Source: Variovorax paradoxus (GTDB lineage Bacteria > Pseudomonadota > Gammaproteobacteria > Burkholderiales > Burkholderiaceae_C). Taken from it: 64,000 nt of DNA. Made by a program: the position numbers and the translations under genes. The notes below the pieces were generated by a model. It saw only the letters and a list, made by a program, of their open reading frames with translations. It ran no database searches and was not told the DNA's origin. Where the stretch lies: positions 164,859 to 228,858 of the forward strand of contig NZ_JAGGNV010000008.1 in assembly GCF_018614955.1 (NCBI RefSeq). The letters run 5' to 3'. Below are positions 27,347 to 36,228 of the stretch, piece after piece (position 1 is the stretch's first letter; each line of letters begins with the position of its first letter).

Positions 27347-29872
27347 ATGATCCAAAGTTGCTGGGACGCCGCGAAGTTGTTGCCGCTTGTTGCCTGCATG
27401 CTTCTCGCGGCATGTTCCGACGCGCCGCGGCCCGGCGAGGTGTTCGATGAGGCGAAGCAAGCCGGCCGCGATGCGGCCTCGTTCCCGCATGCCTCGGAGC
27501 CTTACTTCCGCGACATGGACGGCGGCATCGCGCTCTCGCCCGAGGAGGAGAAGGGCCGCAACATGTGGCTGGTCTGGAGCGGCGGCAACGACCGCTTCTG
27601 GACCCAGATGACCGACTACACCTTCGGTGCCTTCGACCTGCTGAAGGTGGTCAGCACCCATCCGAGCCTCGGCTACTCGCGCGCCAGCCGCTGGGAATAT
27701 TTCGGCCTGATCAACGAGCCCTGTTTCGTGCCTGCGACCGGCCCCGACAAGAACCGCCGCGGCCTGTGGCTCGACATGCGCAGCAAGGACTGCGCGCCCG
27801 ACCCCTTCGAGAACGAGAGCAAGTACCCGGGCGTGAAAACCGGTTCGCGCGGCAAGCCGCTCGGCGACGGCAGCACCCAGCCGGTGGGCTCCTTCTACGG
27901 CTGGGGCACCGGCATTGCCGGCCTGCGCCTCTTCCCCAATCCGGCCTTCGACGAGAAGGCGGCCAAGGAATGGGACGCCGAGAAGTACTACACCGACCCG
28001 AACTACTACAACCGCAAGGATCTGGTGCGGCCGTACCGCGTGGGCATGTCCTGCGGCTTCTGCCACATCGGGCCCAGCCCGGTGAAGCCGCCGGCCGATC
28101 CGAACAACCCGAAGTTCGAGAACCTCAGTTCGTCCGTCGGCGCGCAATACATGTGGGTGGACCGGCTCTTCATCTACAACGCCAACAAGCCCGAGGGCCG
28201 CAAGAACTACATGTACCAGCTCGCCCGCACCTACCGGCAGGGCACCATGGACACCTCGCTGGTTTCCACCGACAGCATCAACAATCCGCGCACCATGAAC
28301 GCGGTCTACGACTTCGTCGCCCGCCTGGACATGGCCAAGCGCATCGGACAGGAAAAGATCGACGGCGGCGAGCTCGACAACAAGCAGTTCAACGACTATG
28401 TGAAGAGCGGCCCGCTGACCGAGTTCTTCAACAAGTCCGAGGCCACGGTTCGCACGCCCCATGTGCTGAAGGACGGCGCCGATTCGGTGGGCCTGCTCGG
28501 CGCGCTCAACCGGGTCTACCTCAACATCGGCCTGTTCAGCGAAGAGTGGCTGCTGCACTTCAACCCGGTGGTCGGCGGCAAGACGATCAGCCCGATCCCG
28601 ATCGCGACGGCGCAGAAGAATTCGAGCTACTGGCAGGCCACCGAGGCGGGCACGCCCAACACGGCGCTGTTCTTCCTGAAGGCGGCCCAGCCCGACCGGC
28701 TGAAGGATGCACCCGGCGGCAACACCCACTTGGCGGCGGACACGGCCACGCTGGAGCGCGGAAAGATCGCCTTCGCTGAAACTTGTGCGCGCTGCCATTC
28801 GAGCAAGGCGCCGCCGCCGCCGGCGGCGCTCGAACTCACGGCCGGGAAATGCGCGGGCCCCGGCTACGTGGATTGCTTCAAGCGCTATTGGACCTGGACC
28901 CAGACCGACGAATACAAGGCGCAGATGCGCAAGATCGTGCAGGCGCCCGATTTTCTGCAGGGCAACTACCTGTCGACCGAAGCGCGCATTCCGGCGACCC
29001 TGCTGCGCACCAACGTCTGCAGCCCGCTCGCGACCAATGCGATCAAGGGCAACATTTGGGACAACTTCTCCTCCCGGACCTACAAGAGCCTGCCCTCCGT
29101 CGGCACCGTCACGCTGCACGATCCCTTCACCGGCGAACCCAGGCCCTACGCCATGCCGGGCGGCGGGCGCGGCTACACGCGCGTGCCCTCGCTGATCAGC
29201 ATCTGGTCGACCGCGCCCTTCCTGCTCAACAACACGGTCGGCCCCTTCGAATCCAGCCCTTCGGTCGAGGCCCGCCTGAAGTCGTTCGACACGTCCATCG
29301 AGCAGATGCTGTGGCCCGAGAAGCGCGATCGCGACCCCGAGGTCGGCGACAAGGTCGGCGGCTTCATCGACCGCACCACCGAGCGCAGCACGGTGACCGT
29401 GCCGATCGGCTTCGTGCCCGAGGCGATGCAGCCGCTGCAGGGCCGGCTGCATCGCTGGTTCCCGTGGCTGATCGAGCAGGACGGCGACATCGTGCTCGGC
29501 CCGATTCCGAAGGGCGTGCCGGTGGCGCTGCTGGCCAACCTCAAGCTGCGTGCGGAAGGCGACGGCCTCGGCGAGAAGGCCTCGCATGTGCGCGACGTGG
29601 GCGAGCTGCTGATCAAGCTCAAGCACGCCCTCAGGAGCACGCCGGAGGGTGCCTCCGACGAGCAGCTGCGCGAACACTTCGCCAGCCTGCGCGGCCCGAT
29701 GATGGAGCTGAGCAAGTGCCCGGACTTCGTGGTCAACCGCGGCCACTATTTCGGCACCGCGCAGTTCAACCGGCAAGAGGGCTTGAGCGAAGACGAAAAA
29801 GCCTTCGGCCGCGAGCCGGAGCTCGGCGACGACGACAAGCGCGCGCTGATCGCCTTCCTCAAGACTTTCTGA
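27347..29872 (+). CDS. di-haem cytochrome c lipoprotein, RoxA/peroxidase-like
   Basis: About 841 residues. A lipobox LLAACSDAP (Cys near residue 25) predicts a lipid-anchored periplasmic or outer-membrane protein. Two c-type haem sites are seen, CGFCH at Cys236 and CARCH at Cys480. GYTRVPSLISIWSTAPFLLN resembles the conserved segment after the second haem in di-haem peroxidases and RoxA-type oxygenases. AGGAG at 27334-27338 fits ATG 27347 best; ATG 27341 and GTG 27302 are alternatives. It heads the six-gene redox locus and could act as oxidase or electron acceptor for the next gene's enzyme. Substrate unknown. Confidence 0.8.
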   Translation: MIQSCWDAAKLLPLVACMLLAACSDAPRPGEVFDEAKQAGRDAASFPHASEPYFRDMDGGIALSPEEEKGRNMWLVWSGGNDRFWTQMTDYTFGAFDLLKVVSTHPSLGYSRASRWEYFGLINEPCFVPATGPDKNRRGLWLDMRSKDCAPDPFENESKYPGVKTGSRGKPLGDGSTQPVGSFYGWGTGIAGLRLFPNPAFDEKAAKEWDAEKYYTDPNYYNRKDLVRPYRVGMSCGFCHIGPSPVKPPADPNNPKFENLSSSVGAQYMWVDRLFIYNANKPEGRKNYMYQLARTYRQGTMDTSLVSTDSINNPRTMNAVYDFVARLDMAKRIGQEKIDGGELDNKQFNDYVKSGPLTEFFNKSEATVRTPHVLKDGADSVGLLGALNRVYLNIGLFSEEWLLHFNPVVGGKTISPIPIATAQKNSSYWQATEAGTPNTALFFLKAAQPDRLKDAPGGNTHLAADTATLERGKIAFAETCARCHSSKAPPPPAALELTAGKCAGPGYVDCFKRYWTWTQTDEYKAQMRKIVQAPDFLQGNYLSTEARIPATLLRTNVCSPLATNAIKGNIWDNFSSRTYKSLPSVGTVTLHDPFTGEPRPYAMPGGGRGYTRVPSLISIWSTAPFLLNNTVGPFESSPSVEARLKSFDTSIEQMLWPEKRDRDPEVGDKVGGFIDRTTERSTVTVPIGFVPEAMQPLQGRLHRWFPWLIEQDGDIVLGPIPKGVPVALLANLKLRAEGDGLGEKASHVRDVGELLIKLKHALRSTPEGASDEQLREHFASLRGPMMELSKCPDFVVNRGHYFGTAQFNRQEGLSEDEKAFGREPELGDDDKRALIAFLKTF

Positions 29873-29892
29873 CCATCACCTGCGCCGAGGCC

Positions 29893-31764
29893 ATGTCCGA
29901 TGCCGAATCAGCTGCCTGGGACTACGTGATCGTCGGCTCGGGCGCCGGCGGCGGCACGCTCGCGGCCCGTCTGGTCGAGGCCGGCATGCGCGTCTTCCTG
30001 CTCGAAGCCGGAGGCGATCCGCGCGTCGCCGGCGAACGCCTGCCCGAGGACTACGACGTGCCGGCCTTCCACGCCTTCGCCTGCGAGAACGCGGCGATGA
30101 GCTGGAACTTTCGCGTGCGCCACTACGCCGACGAAGGCCGGCAGGCGAAGGACTGGAAGTACGAGGCGGGGCAGGGCGTGCTGTACCCGCGCGCGGCGGC
30201 GCTGGGAGGATGCACCTCGCACAACGCGATGATCTTCATGCTGCCGCACGATGCCGACTGGAACCACGTGGCGCAGCTCACCGGCGACCGCTCGTGGCGC
30301 GCCTCGCGTATGCGCCGCTATGCGCGGCGCGTCGAAGACTGCCGTCATCGGCCGGTTTGGCGAACCCTGCGTCATGTGGGGCTCGATCCGACGGGGCACG
30401 GCTGGGGCGGCTGGCTGCGCATCGAGAAGTCGATCCCGCTGTCGGTGCTGGGCGACGAGGGCCTGGTGCGCGTGCTGCGCAACATGGCCGGCGCCTTCGC
30501 GAGCAGCCTGCCCACGCCCTTGCTCAGCACCCTGCGCTGGCTGCGCGGCGGACTGGGCGACCCGAATTCGCGTCGCCTGCGGCCCGGCAGCTTCGAGGGC
30601 ATCTGCTACACACCGCTCGCGACTTCGGAGCACCGCCGGGTGGGTGTGCGCGAACGGCTGCTCGACGTGGCGGCCAGGCATCCGGGCCGCTTGCAGCTGG
30701 AGCTCGACGCGCTGGCCACGCGCGTTCTGTTCGATGCCGAAGGCGCGGCCTGCGGCATCGAGTACCTCAAAGGCAAGCGGCTCTACCGGGCCCATGCAGC
30801 GCCGAGCAGCATGGAGGGCGTGCGCCGCGAAGTGCACGCGCGGCGCGAGGTGATCCTGTGCGGCGGCGCCTTTAACACGCCGCAGCTGCTGATGCTGTCC
30901 GGCATCGGCCCGGCCGCCGAGCTCGAGGCGCACGGCATTCCCCTGCAGAAGGACCTGCCCGGTGTCGGCCGCAACCTGCAGGACCGCTACGAGGTCGCCG
31001 TCACGCACCGCATGCGCGAACCCTGGGAGGTGCTCGAGGGCGCGCGCTTCGATCGCGACGACACGCTGTGGCGCCACTGGCACGAGGAACGCTCGGGCAT
31101 GTATGCCTCCAACGGCGCCGCGCTCGGCGTGGTGAGTCGCTCGACCACCGCCGAGCGGCCGGGGCAGGAGCCCGACCTCTTCTGCATGGCGCTGCTGGCA
31201 CGCTTCGAGGGTTACTTCCCCGGCTTCTCGAAGCGGGTCCGCGAGCAGCAGGACCAGCTGACCTGGGCCGTGCTGAAGGCGCATACGCAAAACCGCGCCG
31301 GCACCGTGCGCCTGCGTTCGGCCGATCCGCGCGACACGCCGCTCGTGAACTTTCACTATTTCGAGGAAGGCGACGACCAGGCCGGCGAAGACCTGCGTGC
31401 CGTGGTGCAGGCGATCCGCTCGGTGCGCCGGATGACGGCACCGCTGCTCGCCAAGGGATGGATCGCCGAGGAGCTGGCGCCGGGCCCGACCGTGCAGAGC
31501 GACGAGGCCTTGGCCGACTATGTGCGCAACACGGCCTGGGGCCACCACGCCTCGTGCTCCTGCGCCATCGGCCCGGTCGAGGAGGGCGGCGTGCTCGACA
31601 GCGCCTTCGCCGTGCACGGCGTGCCGCGGCTGCGTGTGGTCGATGCCTCGGCCTTCCCGCGCATACCCGGTTTTTTCGTGGCAGCCGCGGTCTACATGAT
31701 CGCGGAGAAGGCAGCCGATGCAGTGCTGCGCGCAGCGATGCGCACACCACTTTCGGCAAATTGA
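29893..31764 (+). CDS. GMC-family FAD oxidoreductase
   Basis: 623 residues. The N-terminal dinucleotide fold DYVIVGSGAGGGTLAARLVE, the glucose-methanol-choline signature GGCTSHNAMIFMLPHDADW, the second signature GAFNTPQLLMLSGIGPAAEL and the C-terminal GHHASCSCAIGPVEEGGVLD with DASAFPRIPGF are all present. It oxidises an alcohol or aldehyde to carbonyl or acid with FAD. No signal peptide is visible, so it is probably cytoplasmic unless carried out by a partner. It lies 20 bases after the cytochrome gene, in the same operon. Confidence 0.93.
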   Translation: MSDAESAAWDYVIVGSGAGGGTLAARLVEAGMRVFLLEAGGDPRVAGERLPEDYDVPAFHAFACENAAMSWNFRVRHYADEGRQAKDWKYEAGQGVLYPRAAALGGCTSHNAMIFMLPHDADWNHVAQLTGDRSWRASRMRRYARRVEDCRHRPVWRTLRHVGLDPTGHGWGGWLRIEKSIPLSVLGDEGLVRVLRNMAGAFASSLPTPLLSTLRWLRGGLGDPNSRRLRPGSFEGICYTPLATSEHRRVGVRERLLDVAARHPGRLQLELDALATRVLFDAEGAACGIEYLKGKRLYRAHAAPSSMEGVRREVHARREVILCGGAFNTPQLLMLSGIGPAAELEAHGIPLQKDLPGVGRNLQDRYEVAVTHRMREPWEVLEGARFDRDDTLWRHWHEERSGMYASNGAALGVVSRSTTAERPGQEPDLFCMALLARFEGYFPGFSKRVREQQDQLTWAVLKAHTQNRAGTVRLRSADPRDTPLVNFHYFEEGDDQAGEDLRAVVQAIRSVRRMTAPLLAKGWIAEELAPGPTVQSDEALADYVRNTAWGHHASCSCAIGPVEEGGVLDSAFAVHGVPRLRVVDASAFPRIPGFFVAAAVYMIAEKAADAVLRAAMRTPLSAN

Positions 31765-31825
31765 CGGCCCCCTGACCCAAGGCCGACACTTTGTGAACGA
31801 CGGGTCTTCAACCGAGGGAATGCCC

Positions 31826-32257
31826 ATGGCCTACGATGTACAGCAACTGCTCGACATGTCGCAAGAGCAGCTCGACGAGCTCTTTCGCGCCAGCCCGCCG
31901 GGCGACATTCCCGCGGGCGAAGCCGAAGGCACCGCGATCATCGCGCCCGGGACCCGCTACACCCAGTCCATCGCCAAGATGATCAACTTCTTCGGCTGGC
32001 AGGGGAAGGTGTTCGATGCCGATAAAGGCGTGCTGAAGAACAAGGTCAGCCCCTTCGGCGTGCAGGCCATCGTCGCCAGGGTCTACAAGGGCGACAGCTG
32101 GCTGGACCAGAAGGAGTGCATCGTGCTCGACTACTCCGAGACCTCGCTGGTGGCCCACTGGATCCGCGACGAGATTCGCCTGATCTCTCCGGGCTTCTAT
32201 CTTGGCAAGGTGTACTGGGGCAAAGAGCGGCTGATCGATTTCTGCCTCAGGTTCTAG
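31826..32257 (+). CDS. conserved hypothetical protein, 143 aa, in redox locus
   Basis: Not recognised. The protein is soluble, with no signal or membrane segment. Aromatic-rich stretches (MINFFGWQGKVFDADKGVL, GFYLGKVYWGKERLIDF) and a KGDSWLDQKECIVLDYS motif suggest a small beta-rich, possibly lipocalin-like fold, which is only a guess from pattern. ATG 31826 has GAGGG 7 bases upstream; ATG 31820 is too close. It sits between the GMC oxidase and the membrane protein genes, so it probably serves the same pathway. Confidence 0.75.
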   Translation: MAYDVQQLLDMSQEQLDELFRASPPGDIPAGEAEGTAIIAPGTRYTQSIAKMINFFGWQGKVFDADKGVLKNKVSPFGVQAIVARVYKGDSWLDQKECIVLDYSETSLVAHWIRDEIRLISPGFYLGKVYWGKERLIDFCLRF

Positions 32258-32279
32258 GGACCCACAGACCCCCAATGCG

Positions 32280-33578
32280 GTGACTCCTCAATCGCACTTC
32301 ATGGTGGTCGCAGCCATCGCTCCCGGCCGCGAAGCCGGCCTCCGGAAACTGCTGGACACCATGAACGTGAGGCCCGGCGTGGTCGACCCCGCCAATGCAG
32401 TGCTGCCTTTTGCTTCTTTCCCGCGATTGCATTTCGCGCGCTTCGCGGTGCTGGGCGACGCGACCATGGCCGACCTCGAAGTCTTCGGCCTACCGCGGCC
32501 GCGGCTTCCGACCTACCTGGTGTTCATGGGCGACTGCGACGGGCCCGGACAGGAGCAACTGGCCGAGCTGGTACAGCGCGCCGGCGAGGGCCTGCGTCGC
32601 ATCTTCTCGCACTGCAAGGCCCTCGATCCGCGGGACGATCTGCTCGACTGGCTCATCGAGCACGACCGGCCGGTGGCTGCGCCCTACGTCAACTGGATCG
32701 GGCGCACCGTGCAGCAGATCCGCGAAGAGAGTGCTTTGCAGCGCCTCTTGTCGGCGCGGGTGCCGCGCGGCCTGAGCGAGGCGGCCATCGATCCGCGAAC
32801 GATGCGGCGCCAACTGCTGGCCTTCGCGCGCGCCGAGCAGGCCGCCGGACGCCTGGTGCTGACGCCGCCTGCGCCGACGCCGCTCGACTGGCAGATCCGC
32901 AATCTGCTCCATGCGATCGGCCTGCCGCTCGCCGGACTGGTCCTGCTGCCACTGGTGATCGTGCTGCTGCCGGTCTTCCTCGTGCTGCTGCGCCGCCGGG
33001 AGAAGCGCGACCCCGAATACTGTCCGCGGCCGCGCGCGGCGGCCGTGCGCGAGATGCAGGAGCTCGAAGACCACGACCCGAGCAACAGCTTCACCGCGCT
33101 CGGCCCGGTCAAGCCGGGCTTGTTCCGGCGCGGCCTGGTGCAACTGCTGCTGGTGCTGATCGCCTACGCCTGCCGCCACGTGTTCGGGCGCGGCCACCTG
33201 GGGCGCGTGCGCACCATCCATTTCGCGCACTGGGTCTTCCTCGACGACAAGACCCGCGTGCTGTTCGCGAGCAACTACGACGGCAGCCACGAAAGCTACA
33301 TGGACGACTTCATCAACAAGGTGGCGTGGGGACTCAACCTGATCTTCAGCAACGGCTTCGGCTGGCCGCGCACCGACTGGCTCATCAAGGGCGGCGCGCG
33401 CCACGAGCTGCGCTTCAAGTACTACCAGCGCGGCCACCAGTTGCCGACCCAGGTCTGGTACAAGGCCTACCCCGGCCTCACGCTGGCCGATCTGGACCGC
33501 AACCGGCGCATCCGCGAAGGCTTCGAGCGCGTGGAGATGAGCGATGCGAAGGTGCTCGCCTGGCTGAGGCTGCTATGA
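32280..33578 (+). CDS. hypothetical membrane protein with internally repeated alpha/beta domain, redox locus
   Basis: 432 residues from GTG 32280; ATG 32301 is an alternative. It is not assigned to a family. Two regions resemble each other: LHFARFAVLGD through YLVFMGDCDGPGQEQLAEL (residues about 50-100) and IHFAHWVFLDD through VLFASNYDGSHESYMDDFI (about 315-345). Between them lies a hydrophobic segment, GLPLAGLVLLPLVIVLLPVF (about 218-240), and a second weaker one near 285. The repeats look like ferredoxin-like barrels of the kind found in Dyp peroxidases, but no haem ligand motif is seen. It overlaps the peroxidase gene by 4 bases. Confidence 0.75.
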   Translation: MTPQSHFMVVAAIAPGREAGLRKLLDTMNVRPGVVDPANAVLPFASFPRLHFARFAVLGDATMADLEVFGLPRPRLPTYLVFMGDCDGPGQEQLAELVQRAGEGLRRIFSHCKALDPRDDLLDWLIEHDRPVAAPYVNWIGRTVQQIREESALQRLLSARVPRGLSEAAIDPRTMRRQLLAFARAEQAAGRLVLTPPAPTPLDWQIRNLLHAIGLPLAGLVLLPLVIVLLPVFLVLLRRREKRDPEYCPRPRAAAVREMQELEDHDPSNSFTALGPVKPGLFRRGLVQLLLVLIAYACRHVFGRGHLGRVRTIHFAHWVFLDDKTRVLFASNYDGSHESYMDDFINKVAWGLNLIFSNGFGWPRTDWLIKGGARHELRFKYYQRGHQLPTQVWYKAYPGLTLADLDRNRRIREGFERVEMSDAKVLAWLRLL

Positions 33579-35005
33579 GCATCGAGTACGAAGACATCCA
33601 GGGCCTGCTGCGCTTCGGCTACAAGCACCTGACGCAGGCCTGCTTTCTTCTGCTGCGCATCCGCGATGCCGAAGCCGCCCGTGCCTGGCTCGCGAACGCG
33701 CCGGTCACCAGCGCCATCACGCGCAAGCCGCCGCCCCGAACGGCCATGCAGATCGCCTTCACAGGCGCAGGCCTGCGCGCGCTGGGCGTTGCGGACGACA
33801 TCGTTGAAGGCTTTTCGGCCGAGTTCCTGGCCGGCATGAGCAGCGACGAGAGCCGCGCGCGGCGGCTCGGCGACCTCGGCGCGAACGACCCCGCGCGGTG
33901 GCAGTGGGGCGGCGCGCAGGACCGCATGCCGCACGTGCTGGTGATGCTCTATGCGGTGCCCGGCGAGCTCGACGGGTGGCTGCGGACCATCCGTGCGCAA
34001 TGCGAAGCAGGATTCGAACAGCTGGATTGCCTCGGGACATCCGACATGGACGGCGTCGAGCCCTTCGGCTTTGTCGACGGTGTCTCGCAGCCGCGCATCG
34101 ACTGGGAGCGCGAACGCGCGGCACGCGACCAGGAGCAGTTCGAATACACCGATCTCTCCTGCCTCGGCGAATATCTGCTCGGCTATCCCAACGAGTACGG
34201 CGGCTACACCGACCGGCCCTTGCTCGAGGCCCGGCGCGACCCCGCGGCGCTGCTGGCGCGTGCCGAAGACGAAGCCGGCAAGGCCGATCTGGGGCGCAAC
34301 GGCAGCTACCTGGTCATGCGCCAGCTGCAACAGGATGTCGAAGGCTTCTGGCGTTTCACCGACAGCCAGGCGCAGGGCGACGCCGCATTGCGCAAGAGGC
34401 TGGCCGAGGCCATGGTCGGCCGCACCATGGAGGGCGAGCCGCTGGTGGTGCCGACGGGCGCCGACCGGCTCAATGCCTTCACCTACGACGGCGATGCGGA
34501 CGGCCTGCGCTGTCCTTTCGGTGCGCACATCCGCCGCAGCAATCCGCGCAATGCCGATCTGCCGCCCGGCTGGCCGGATCCGATCTCGCGCCTCGTGCGC
34601 AGGCTCGGCTTCGGTTCGGACTCGCTGCGCAACGACCTGATCGCATCGACGCGCTTCCACCGGCTGCTGCGCCGGGGCCGCGAGTATGGCGGAGCCCCGG
34701 GTGAAGACGTTGGACTGCACTTCATCTGCCTGGGCGCCAACATCGCGCGCCAGTTCGAGTTCGTGCAAGGCGCCTGGCTGACCGGCACCCAGTTCGACGC
34801 CCTGCCCGGCGAGGGCGATCCGCTACTGGGCCACCGGCTTCCCGGCGCCGACGGCACGCCGACCGATGGCTTCTCGATGCCCGCGGCCTCAGGGCCCGAT
34901 CGGGGCCTGACCGGCCTGCCGCAGTTCGTGACCGTGAAGGGCGGCGCCTATTTCTTCCTGCCCGGCATCCGTGCCTTGCGCTATCTGTCAAAGGTGCAGC
35001 CATGA
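33575..35005 (+). CDS. Dyp-type haem peroxidase family protein
   Basis: 476 residues. The GxxDG motif of dye-decolourising peroxidases is present as GFVDGVSQPRI with catalytic Asp168. The proximal haem histidine is probably H318 in GAHIRRSNPR, and an Arg follows near it. The C-terminal LHFICLGANIARQFEFVQ, then FVTVKGGAYFFLPG complete the family pattern. It would use peroxide to oxidise an unknown substrate. No Tat signal is present, so it is probably cytoplasmic. It starts within the preceding stop (ATGA at 33575) and overlaps the catalase-like gene the same way, so all three are coupled. Confidence 0.88.
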   Translation: MSIEYEDIQGLLRFGYKHLTQACFLLLRIRDAEAARAWLANAPVTSAITRKPPPRTAMQIAFTGAGLRALGVADDIVEGFSAEFLAGMSSDESRARRLGDLGANDPARWQWGGAQDRMPHVLVMLYAVPGELDGWLRTIRAQCEAGFEQLDCLGTSDMDGVEPFGFVDGVSQPRIDWERERAARDQEQFEYTDLSCLGEYLLGYPNEYGGYTDRPLLEARRDPAALLARAEDEAGKADLGRNGSYLVMRQLQQDVEGFWRFTDSQAQGDAALRKRLAEAMVGRTMEGEPLVVPTGADRLNAFTYDGDADGLRCPFGAHIRRSNPRNADLPPGWPDPISRLVRRLGFGSDSLRNDLIASTRFHRLLRRGREYGGAPGEDVGLHFICLGANIARQFEFVQGAWLTGTQFDALPGEGDPLLGHRLPGADGTPTDGFSMPAASGPDRGLTGLPQFVTVKGGAYFFLPGIRALRYLSKVQP

Positions 35006-36228
35006 ACTCGAACGTCAGCCGTCCCGCGCCCCGGGCCAACACGGGTTCCCTGCTGAAGAACTTCATCAGCGATTCGGGCATGGCCTTGCTGCGGCTGGAA
35101 CGCAGGTTCGACCCCTTCGTTCGCCCGGCCTTCGACGCAGTGCTGCGCGATCCGCTGGCGCGCCTGACCACGGCGCTGATCAACAGCCGGCGGCCCGACG
35201 AAAGTCTCGCGATCGCGGAAGAAAGGCTCATGGCCGACGAAGAGAGCTTCACCGATTCGATCGTCCGCAGCTTCACCCGGCAGATGGGCGACCTCTGGAA
35301 GCCCGGCGGGTTCGAGCGCGGCGGCAACACCAAGACGCAGGGCATCGTGCGCGGCGAGTTCACCGTGCACGAGGACATCCCGGAACACATGAAGCGCGGC
35401 ATCTACGCCAGGCCGCAGACCTTCAGAGCCTGGGTGCGCTTCTCGGGGCCCGGCCCCTACATCACGCCCGACATCGACGACGTCGGCTTCATGAGCATCA
35501 GCATCAAGCTCCTGGGCGTTCCCGGCCCGAAGCTGCTGGAGGAGGAGAAGCACACGCTGGACATGTTCGGCGTCTCCACGCCCACCTTCGTGACGCCCGA
35601 TGCCCGCGCCAACGCGGCGCTGCAGATCGAAAGCGTGAAGAACGCGCAGATCTTCTACTTCGTCAACCTCCGCGACTCGCATGTGCTGGACCTGATCATG
35701 CAGTCGCTCTTCATCAAGACGCAGTCGAGCCCCTTCGAGGCACCGTACTTCAGCTGCGTGCCCTACCTGATGGGCGAGGGGCAGGCGATGCAGTACTCGG
35801 TGTGGCCGAAGACCAGGAAACGCACGCCGATCCCGCGCCTGCCGCTGCGCCCGCCGGACGACTACCTGCGCCAGGCCATGGTGGCTTCGCTGGCCGAGGG
35901 CGACGTGGAATTCGACATCCGGCTGCAGATGCAGACCGACCCGCATCGGATGCCGATCGAGAACGCCGGCGTGCTGTGGCCGGAGAAACTGTCGCCGCGC
36001 ATCACAGTGGCCACGCTGCGCCTGGCGCGCCAGACCTTCGACTCGCCGGCGCAAATGGAATTCGCCAAGAGGCTTTCCTACAACCCCTGGCACACCATCG
36101 CCGAGCACCGGCCGCTGGGCAACCAGAGCCGGGCGCGCAAGAGGATGTACTGGGAGCTCTCGCAGCTGCGGCACCGGATGAATGCGGTGCCGCATTACGA
36201 GCCGACGGGGGATGAGGTGTTCGAGTAG
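35002..36228 (+). CDS. catalase-related haem protein
   Basis: 408 residues. TKTQGIVRGEFTVHEDIP, RPQTFRAWVRFSGP, DIDDVGFMSISIKLLGVPG and the proximal segment KRLSYNPWHTIAEHRPLGNQ (haem-ligand Tyr candidate Y360) align with the catalase core. The chain is shorter than the 480-residue minimum of monofunctional catalases, and the distal HARG-type segment is not canonical, so classic catalase activity is doubtful. Relatives convert lipid hydroperoxides or act as peroxygenases. It is the last gene of the operon. Its final 34 bases overlap the end of the convergent GST gene. Confidence 0.82.
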   Translation: MNSNVSRPAPRANTGSLLKNFISDSGMALLRLERRFDPFVRPAFDAVLRDPLARLTTALINSRRPDESLAIAEERLMADEESFTDSIVRSFTRQMGDLWKPGGFERGGNTKTQGIVRGEFTVHEDIPEHMKRGIYARPQTFRAWVRFSGPGPYITPDIDDVGFMSISIKLLGVPGPKLLEEEKHTLDMFGVSTPTFVTPDARANAALQIESVKNAQIFYFVNLRDSHVLDLIMQSLFIKTQSSPFEAPYFSCVPYLMGEGQAMQYSVWPKTRKRTPIPRLPLRPPDDYLRQAMVASLAEGDVEFDIRLQMQTDPHRMPIENAGVLWPEKLSPRITVATLRLARQTFDSPAQMEFAKRLSYNPWHTIAEHRPLGNQSRARKRMYWELSQLRHRMNAVPHYEPTGDEVFE

